Of a DNA stretch of 64,000 bases, positions 56,861 through 64,000 are shown one piece after another. The notes beneath the pieces are model-generated. The model was not told the DNA's origin, did no database searches, and was given only the letters and a program-made list of their open reading frames with translations. The stretch is from the NCBI GenBank assembly GCA_030765065.1, contig CM060981.1, forward strand, positions 225,191,152-225,255,151. Direction: 5' to 3'. Position 1 is the stretch's first letter. Each line of letters opens with the position of its first letter. The stretch is from Deroplatys truncata (lineage: Eukaryota > Arthropoda > Insecta > Mantodea > Mantidae). The position numbers and the translations under genes were made by a program.

Positions 56861-58307
56861 TATAAACCACATGGTAACGGGTAGGGCCTGTCTTTGGAGA
56901 TAACCCTACTTCAGGGAGTAGCGACCCTGCCGACGTGATGCTCCAGGTCCTCCTGACCAGGGACGTACCTGGTAAGGGCCCCTTGCTAGGGTTACGGCGA
57001 AGACTGCAACGGTTAACGAGGTGATGTGAGACTACATGAACATCTCAGCGGCTTGGAGAGCGGAAGCAGCCACCCTCACTTTTGGGGTTAAAACACAGTG
57101 CTGCTTCGTTGAAAGCAATGAGGTAGCAGCCCTACCACCAACCTTATTCTGCACAACGCCCGTAACACGGCAAGGGGAAATTGTCATTAGTACTGATACT
57201 CTTAAAGAAGATAGCCGGCCTAGAAAGAGTGAAGCTCTAAAATCCATTCACCTTCCTTGATGAATTCCTAGTCTCCTAGTATGTAAATTGTTTTAAGTTG
57301 AAGATCTTGCGTGAAGTAGCCACTCTACCCAACAAGGTTCCATTTAACTCTCCACGGAGGATCGCTTGATGTATGCGTATCCGGTTCCGCAGTACTAACA
57401 TATGATGTTTGACTTTGATAGCATCACTCGCTACTGTAGAAATTGTTAGTAGCGAAATAATACGAACTGCTCAATTAATTTATATTCGATGGTTGAATAC
57501 TGTCGTAACAGTTCCTCATTTAGTGGTTGTAATTACTATAGTGCATACTAGCGATATCATGAATACTGTCTGCTGGAACTGCTGGTTACTAGGTGAATTG
57601 TGGAGATCACGCTTACCGGGCACAATTACTAGGGCAACTGCATTGCCGCTACGCCAGATTGACACTACGCCGACAAGTTATGCAGGGCTGACTGCTCATA
57701 CAAACTCTCTCTCGTGTTTCTCCACTGTACGTCAGGTAAAGAACGGGGTCAAAGTCGGCCTCGCCGTAGATACGCCAACTTAATTTTTCCTCACCTTCGA
57801 AATTCACAAGTGACTAATTTTAAAAGGTCAAAACTATTTCCGAAAATCTTCACGTTATTCGTTGGAATTTTGCAGGATTTTAAGCAACACCCTCTTTACG
57901 TGTCGATTTTACTTCTCGTGATTACTCTCAAAGAGTATGTGACCTGCTTTTCAAACACATCATTATTGTAATGGCTTTCTCTAACTTCTCGTGTAGCTAT
58001 ATACTGTTCTTATTGAAGCCCCTTCTGTTACTATTTGCCTGATTAACAAGGAGACTGAAAAACCAAATGCTTATGAATAAATTGTCGAATAGATATGAAT
58101 AAATCATATTGGGTACAGAAAATCGTGTGATTCTAAAGTATAAGATTTTCTTGTAGAGATGTAAATCTGAAAGTGATACAACGTGAAATAAGTTTCGAAA
58201 TCTGTACAGGAAGGTGTCTTTTCATGCTCTGTTAATATATGACGAAACTTGACAGTATAATTAAAGTTTTCAGATATTTTCCATTAATGTTTTGCTTTCT
58301 ACAATGT
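56861..58307. other. Unassigned sequence
   Basis: The first 400 bp are GC-richer (GGTAACGGGTAGGGCCTGTC and on), with a 74-codon plus ORF that I do not recognise; it may be another retroelement fragment. A 124-codon plus ORF at 57409-57783 has no motif, no splice context and no codon pattern I can support. Confidence 0.4.
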
Positions 58308-58465
58308 GGATCATTTAAGTTGAGACTATAATATCTCCAAAGCTAAGCGTTGTAGAAATAAATATCTGGAATAAAAGTTGTTTGATATTATAGGGGAAAG
58401 TAAATACCATTAATCGTGTTTTATTTGGAGGATATTGTGAAGGTCACCTTAGGGCCAACTTAATT

Positions 58466-59385
58466 TTTACTTTTTCTACTACGTATAGTAAGTAGGGGAA
58501 GTATTGTATTCCACCCAAAAATTCGATACCGAGATTTCACCGGAAATACATGTTTTGAGATCCCCTGAATCCAAAAAAAGCATTTTTGGAAACATGTCTG
58601 TTTGTGTGTCTGTGAACAGCATAACTCAAAAACGAACAGTCGGATAAACACCAACCTTGGTATTTAAATTCAGTATCTTCCAGAGATGCGACACGAAGGT
58701 TTTCAAGAAAATTCCCCCACCCCAGAATACCCTTTACGTGGAACATTTTTTGAAAATTTTAATTTTCTCAAAAATGGCTCTAACGATTTTGATTAAAATA
58801 TCATATGTTTAAGATATTTTTATGACAAATGAAATGTATATCTCGAATTTTCTGGGAATGCCTCCAAAATTATTCTTCATTGTGAACGACTTTTGCATAA
58901 CTGGTAAACCATAAGAGATAGACAAAATTTTACTACACAAAAACTGTAGATTGCGTTAAAATACACAATTTATGTCCTATACATTTTTTTGTTGAGTGAA
59001 CCATTTTCGAGATATTGCTTGTTATTCCCTTGAATTTTTCAATACTTATTTTCTCAAATGGTAATTCGCTATTCGTTTTTTTCTCTTGGATATGCAAAGA
59101 GTATTAATCTGTGGCAAAGAGAATCGTGCTGCACATAGCAACCAGCTATTAAGAGATATATCAGTGTTTATATTGCCCTTGCAAATACAAAACAAGGGGA
59201 ACATAGTACGGCTTAAGCGATAGTCAAATAATTTTAGAACTGTTCGCTATGTATAAAATGTAATTCTCTTTGCATGTCAAAATATCGTTTCTGCAAATGT
59301 TTATCTCAATTAATATGAAATAGATGGAGAATAAGAGTTTGTAGAAGAGTAGAGAAAGTCATGTGAGTGTAACATGAGATTTTTT
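58466..59385 (-). repeat. Family H copy, full length, inside the foldback MITE
   Basis: Minus orientation. The 3' end is TACTTTTTCTACTACGTATA at 58466 and the 5' end is AGTAGAGAAAGTCATGTGAG ... TAACATGAGATTTTTT near 59385. Because the intact F1 copy shows the empty site (TTAATGTTTTAAAATGG), this copy gives the best view of the family H insertion ends: T-rich on both sides, with no clear target duplication. Confidence 0.95.
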
Positions 59386-59399
59386 AAAATGGTAACCTA

Positions 59400-59692
59400 C
59401 CTTTTTTATGTTGTTTTCAGATGAAAAACTAACCAACATTTATATAAAAAACTTTGCAGTTATTCTTACACCAACGTAAATAACAACGAAACTTCTGAAT
59501 GGCTATGTACAAAGAGCGCAATGAATGGTTGGACCATCCATGGATGGCCATTTGAGGCTCAAGTTACGTTTCGTAATTGCGAACTGACATTCAGAATTTT
59601 CGTTGTTATTTACTTGCTGTAAGAAAAATTGTAAAGTGTTTTATACAAATGCTGTCGAGTTTTTTATGAGTGAGAAAGCAACATAAAAAAGG
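59400..59692. mobile_element. Palindromic MITE (family F2) with TA duplication
   Basis: 293 bp. The perfect 14-bp ends are CCTTTTTTATGTTG and CAACATAAAAAAGG, within arms that pair along most of the length (AAATAACAACGAAA inner block). TA on both sides (59398-59399, 59693-59694). It fits a Tc1/mariner-type MITE. Removing it rejoins the F1 centre (AACCTA to GTTCCC). Confidence 0.9.
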
Positions 59693-59865
59693 TAGTTCCC
59701 ATTTAAAAAAAATTAAATTGACCTAAAATGACAATCACAATGTTCTCTAAATAAAACATGGCTAATGATATTTACTTTCCTCCATAATATCAAGCAACTT
59801 TCATTAAAACATTTCTTTCTACAACGCTTAGTTTTGGATATTGTAGTCTCAGCTTAAATGGTCCA

Positions 59866-60369
59866 CTCTGTTTAAGAGAAAGAATAATCTGGTACCTTGA
59901 TTCGTTTTGGGGCATAAGATTTCAATATACTGCACTAGAAGCCTTTATAAAATGAAAGGATAAAGGGCCTCAGCATCAGCTTGGATCTTAAAACCGGATA
60001 TAAAAGACATGCTTTAATCTTTTTTAATTTGTGTATAACTAAACGCAGCGAGTGAATAGTGAAATTCTTTTGTAGCAAACTATGCATTTGTACAATTTAG
60101 TAAGTATCTCATATTAGCCCGCAGTTCTACAGTTTGCAACCACTAATTGTCATACAATCCGGCTTTCAGTCTGATATGCATACGATGCAGCCATCACAAT
60201 GCTCATTGTGATGCCAGAGGGTGCTGTGAATGCTTAACAATGCCGAAACATAATAGGTATAGAACCCATGCTCGTACCGAACAACGGTTTTATAAATAAT
60301 ACGTATTAAGAGAGTCAGACGGTAGCAAAATTTTAACATAGTTATTCACGTAGAAGCATATATTTTTCT
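59866..60369. other. Unassigned sequence
   Basis: About 500 bp with no recognised element. Confidence 0.5.
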
Positions 60370-60472
60370 GTATTACTTACTTATAGTAAACAGAGGAAGT
60401 ATACATTCCACCCAAAAGTTTGGATCCGATATTTCACCGCATATATCCGTTTTAAGGCTCACAGCATAGCCA
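60370..60472 (-). repeat. Family H, 3'-terminal piece (outer copy)
   Basis: Minus orientation: TTACTTACTTATAGTAAACA, CATTCCACCCAAAAGTTTGG, ATATTTCACCGCATATATCC, ending at the CCAAAAAA just before the microsatellite position, where a plus copy is inserted. Confidence 0.85.
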
Positions 60473-61277
60473 AAAAATCTGATGTGCCATGACTTTCTCT
60501 ATCCTCTATTGTTTATCAGTGGATATACTAACTAATTTTAATAAAGTTTATTTTTCTAACCACTTCATTTTAATTCAGATAAACCCTTGCATAAATAGCT
60601 ACATTACACGTTTCGTTTTAGATACAAAGGGAATAACGATATTCAAATGTTTAAGAACTGAATGCAATACGCGGGCCCTAAAATTCCATCTCTTTCCATG
60701 CAATCGCCAGAAATATTTGAATGTAGATAAGACTTTAAAATAATGACCAAGTAATGAAGAATTCGCACCATTAACAATGGATATCACAGAAATGGCTTAT
60801 GCCAAAAAAGTTATTTGATATAAATTATGTGTTTAAAGAGATATATCATTTTTGTGTATTACGTTTCCGTATATCGCTTGGCGTTTAGCAGCTATACAAG
60901 ATTATACAAAATTCCTTCCTAATGAAGAGGTGTTTAGAGGCTTTTAATTAAAGTCGTTAAACGCATTTTGTAGAAAATAAAATATTTCGAAAAATGTTCC
61001 ATGTAAAAGGTAGTTTTAGGTAGGGGGATTTGCTGTAAAATCTTCGTGTCGCGTTTTTGGAAGGTACTGAACCTAAATACCAAATTTGGAATTTATCATA
61101 ATTTTCTTTTTTGAGTTATGTTGTTCAACGACAAATACACGTATCTTTTTATAAAAATGCCTTTTTTATTCAGGGGCTTGCAAAACGTGTATTTCCGGTG
61201 AAATCTCGGTATCGAATTATTGAGTGGAATGCAATACCTTCTCTACTACTATGTACGTGGTAGAGAAAGTAAAAAAA
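60473..61277 (+). repeat. Family H copy inserted in another H copy
   Basis: Plus orientation, from ATCTGATGTGCCATGACTTT to GTACGTGGTAGAGAAAGTAA. Older subfamily, with most of the microsatellite lost (ACAAATACACGTATC). Confidence 0.9.
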
Positions 61278-61820
61278 AAGTCGGTTAACCACCAAACTTG
61301 GTACTGACACTTTGAATCCACCAAGAATGAGACACGAAGGTTTAAAAAAAAATGTTATTTTTTATTTTCTCAAAATATGTCCTGAATTTTCTGAGAATAG
61401 CCTCTGAACTCCTCTTCATTCACTCACATGACTTTTAGAATCGGTAAATGTGAGAGAGACAAAATATTACTACACAAAAACAAATGCATATCTTGTTAAA
61501 GCATATAGTTTACACCATATAAAACTTTTGGGATGTTATATATTTCCGAGATATACCTTATTACTCCTTTGAATTTTAAAGTACTTTTCTCAAAGGGAAG
61601 TCGTTATTCACTTTTTCTTGTGGTCATGCAGAGAGCATGGAATTTGAAAGCAATCGCATAGTGACTCGTTCTTTAAAAATCTGACTAACGCTTTACCTAA
61701 TTTATCATGCAACGAAATGTGTAAATGAGAATTAAAAGTTTATTTTGATTAAAAAGAATTAGCCAGAATAATAAGCTTTGTAAGTATACTTTGCATTAGA
61801 CTGATTAGAGAAAGTGAGAT
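61278..61820 (-). repeat. Family H, remainder of the outer copy
   Basis: Minus orientation: GTCGGTTAACCACCAAACTT, GACACGAAGGTTT, GTGAGAGAGACAAAATATTA, to the 5' end at ATTAGAGAAAGTGAG. With 60370-60472 it makes one complete but internally shortened element. Confidence 0.85.
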
Positions 61821-61824
61821 TTTT

Positions 61825-61905
61825 CTTTTATGGTTATGGTTAGGATAGCCTTAGTAATCCGGAGAACCCTAGTTCGAATCTCGCTTTGGAGTATTTCTTG
61901 GACTT
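61825..61905 (+). mobile_element. Possible tRNA-like remnant
   Basis: CCCTAGTTCGAATCTCGCTT near 61868 resembles box B, preceded by TTAGGATAGCCTTAGTAATC as a possible degraded box A region. No cloverleaf confirmed. Confidence 0.3.
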
Positions 61906-62143
61906 TTTTCTCGTAGTTTAACAAAAACGAACTATGTGGACCTGAAAAGCTATGAGACGCGCCAAAAGCAAAAACTAAGAAAAAAGCTATAAACCTATAA
62001 GGTTCTTCATTGATAAGCTTCATTGCTTTTGTTTTTGTTTTCGTTTTTTTTTGGACAAAGTTTGGCTCTTGCTAAATTTATTTAACTACATTATATTTAT
62101 ACTGGTCTTAGAGATAAAGTGGAACTACAAGGCATGGTTTCTA

Positions 62144-63437
62144 AGTAAGTGCCGGTATTTTTTAAAAAAAGAACAGAAAAGTATTTTCCAAATACTATAT
62201 TAGCATCATTCATTACCTTACACTTGCACTATTTCTCAACACAGTCGCCGCCGTTATCCAGGCACTTGTGATAACGGGAAACCAGTTTTTGTATGGCTTC
62301 ATCAAAGAATGGTTTTGCCAAGTCTGCACTTCTTGTTTCAACACATTATCGTTGAAATGTTTCCCACCAAGGAATTTCTTCAAATGGAGGAACAGATGAA
62401 AATATCTAGGTGCCAAATCCGGACTGTAGGAAGGATAATCAAATTGCTCCGAACCAAATGATGCGATAAGAACTTAGGTTTATTTGGCTGTGTGTGGCCG
62501 GGCATTGTCATGAACCAAAAGATTTCCACGCGAAAGCATTCCACGCCTTTTGTTGCGTATTGCACGACGAAGCTTTCGTAGTGTCTCACAATAGACGTCT
62601 TTGTTTATTGTCGTGTTTCTGGACAAGAATTCAACCAGAAAAAAAACATATTGTCTGTCCCAGAAAACCGTGCACATGATCTTGCGAATGGATATCGTGT
62701 GTTTGAGTTTCCTCTTTACGGGGGTTGCTGTGTGCCTCCACTCCACTGACTGTTGCTTTGGTTCAGCAGTGATGTGAGACACCCATGACTCATCACCTGT
62801 ATCGATGTGCTTTAGCAAATCATCGCCTTCCTCAGCATATCCAGTGAGAAAGATCAGTGTCAGTGCAGCGGCAGATTGCTTGTTCTTGTGTTTATCAGTA
62901 AGATGTTTGGGCACCCCTCTTGAGCACAGTTTCCGAAATTATAAGCCTTATGCCATAATGTTGTAGAGGACTGAGCTTGAAATCTGTGGAAAATGTGAAG
63001 ACAATACTGATATGGTAAAACGTCTGTACTCGGGAATATTTTCTTCCACAGCTTGCACCAAATCATCCGAGATCACAGAAGGTCGGTCGCTTCGTGGCTC
63101 ATCATGCGTATTTTCAAGATCTTCATTAAACTGTCTAACCCACTTCCTCACCATTCCATCACTCATTATTGTTATCCCATAAACCTCACACGATTGGCGA
63201 TGAGTTTTTGCTAACGTAGCATTTCTCGCATTCAAATAACGATCTAACTGATCTCACTTCACAGTCGGTAGGTCGTTCGAGTGGTTTGAACATTTCGAAA
63301 CGCCCTAACAACAGGAAAACACAAAGTGATGATCACTCACAGTTGCGTATGGCTTCCTAATGAATGGAGGTGATGACGCATGCTCAAAATTGCGACTACA
63401 GCGCTACAAGGGCAAAATATTAAAACGGTACTGACTT
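62144..63437 (-). mobile_element. Mariner element, about 1.29 kb
   Basis: Ends AGTAAGTGCCGGTATTTTTT (left) and, inward from the right, AGTCAGTACCGTTTTAATAT are imperfect inverted repeats, with TA next to each. Length and position of the transposase frame agree with a full-length mariner. Minus-strand transposase is listed separately. Confidence 0.8.
62213..63290 (-). pseudogene. Mariner (DD34D-type) transposase, broken
   Basis: The N-terminal part (ATLAKTHRQSCEVYGITIMS, DGMVRKWVRQFNED, RSDRPSVISDDLVQAVEENI) is the helix-turn-helix DNA-binding domain. The first catalytic Asp is in HIDTGDESWVSH. Then EWRHTATPVKRKLK, RKIMCTVFWDRQYVFFLVEF and LVHDNARPHTA with the second Asp. After a frameshift the frame resumes YPSYSPDLAPRYFHLFLHLK, where mariners have Ser-Asp-Tyr. 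Here it is Arg-Tyr-Phe, so the third catalytic Asp appears lost. C-terminal part to 62213. Frameshifts near 62950, 62480 and 63240. Inactive. Confidence 0.9.
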
Positions 63438-63504
63438 TAAAAATATGCCTCGTATGCTCTATATAGTAGCGCAGAAAATTTAATATGCGGTATCAAGTTT
63501 ATTT

Positions 63505-64000
63505 TCAGGCAGTATTTTTAACACTTAAATAACATAAGTCTAATTATATAATGTAAAATATAATAACAGCCTGCCTTAAAAGCAATATGTGTATGTAATA
63601 ATATGTAAAATGTATGCAGCAGTCATTGCATTATGTTTATATTATGTACATGTATAATAATGTTATGTGAATGTATTACGTAATTTAACAATGTAGGAGC
63701 TGTGAGAATAGAAACTGAAAGTTGCTAACAATGAGGTAACCTTTAGGCAACAATAAATTAGAAAGTTTAATAATGCCACTAATAATTCTTGGAACAATAA
63801 TGTAATATTTAAAACAGTTTATAAATAGCCAATCAACAACTAGAAAAAGCTTAAGTTAAATACAAGTATTCTATTTGGAGTAGAATTAGCCAATCAGAGA
63901 CTTGAAATACAGTAAAATGTGCAAATTTAGGTGGTAGAAGCCAGACGCTACTAGACAGCGTTCCAGAGTAGTTCGCTCGATACGTATTCAGCGTGAGACA
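63505..64000 (+). mobile_element. LTR (family L), 5' part, cut by window edge
   Basis: Begins CAGGCAGTATTTTTAACACT and follows the family L LTR: TCTAATTATATAATG, TTATAAATAGCCAATCAACA (63823), ATTAGCCAATCAGAGACTTG (63886) and GTATTCAGCGTGAGACA at the edge. It is in the opposite orientation to the copies at 48415 and 49868. It could be a solo LTR or the 5' LTR of an element continuing past 64000. Confidence 0.8.

Larger units (their letters stand above)
58308..59865. mobile_element. Foldback MITE (family F1) carrying two insertions
   Basis: Outer arms at 58308-58465 and about 59705-59865 match the intact F1 copy at 15796-16147 (GTTGAGACTATA, CTCCAAAGCTAAGCG and the inverted CTTAAATGGTCCA). The centre holds a family H copy (58466-59385) and a palindromic MITE (59400-59692). 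Confidence 0.85.

Noticed and set aside
57409-57783. 124-codon plus-strand ORF as a gene
   Set aside because: No recognised motif and no codon or splice evidence. Length is possible by chance in a 64-kb window.

Overview
The window looks like nuclear DNA from an insect, most likely a polyneopteran (cockroach, termite, orthopteran or stick-insect grade). That is an inference from AT-rich sequence, no operon-like coding, decayed arthropod transposable elements (TEs) of many classes, and LINE and transposase relics of types common in those insects. I found no host gene I can name. One short ORF (42686-42892) could contain a host exon, at low confidence. Apart from one intact 245-codon ORF from a Penelope-like retroelement (21609-22346), all recognisable coding sequence is a broken TE gene.

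The dominant feature is one dispersed repeat, called family H here. It appears about 19 times as whole or partial copies in both orientations and covers roughly 12 kb. A full copy is about 0.8-0.93 kb. It has a 13-14 bp subterminal inverted repeat around ACTTTCTCTACT, a small palindrome near its 3' end (TACTA-TACG-TAGTA) and an internal (TCTG)n/(CA)n tract. This layout resembles non-autonomous Helentron elements (HINEs, such as Drosophila DINE-1), but the assignment is inference. Other elements have inserted into H copies (hAT MITE, solo LTR, pogo-like element), and H has inserted into itself and into a foldback MITE, so the window records the order of TE activity.

Layout. 0-3 kb: LINE 3' end, SINE tail and a DDE transposase relic. 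3-5 kb: H copies. 7.1-8.6 kb: a 35-bp minisatellite. 9.9-10.5 kb: an internally deleted mariner. 10.7-12.8 kb: two H copies. 13.4-15.4 kb: a DDE transposase relic split by a second, internally deleted DNA transposon. 15.8-16.1 kb: foldback MITE. 18.2-19.1 kb: tRNA-like SINE head and an LTR-like unit with a 36-bp tandem array. 20-25.6 kb: two H copies around the Penelope ORF. 26-30 kb: three tRNA-derived SINEs. 30.7-35 kb: H copies, a Jockey-type LINE relic and a hAT MITE. 35.9-41.7 kb: Tc1-type pieces, including a nearly complete 1.24-kb element with TA duplications. 43-47.4 kb: H copies and three LINE relics. 48.4-55.2 kb: two solo LTRs, more H copies and a pogo-like element. 56.4-56.9 kb: LINE 3' end. 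58.3-59.9 kb: a three-level nest of foldback MITE, H copy and palindromic MITE. 60.4-61.8 kb: an H copy inside another H copy. 62.1-63.4 kb: a mariner. From 63.5 kb: an LTR running off the window.

The elements do not form a pathway. What links them is parasitic: retroelement-encoded activities (APE endonuclease, GIY-YIG endonuclease, reverse transcriptase) and DDE transposases, with many short non-autonomous partners (MITEs, SINEs, family H) that would have depended on enzymes encoded elsewhere. All coordinates and repeat boundaries come from reading by eye without alignment software, and most are good to a few bases or tens of bases.
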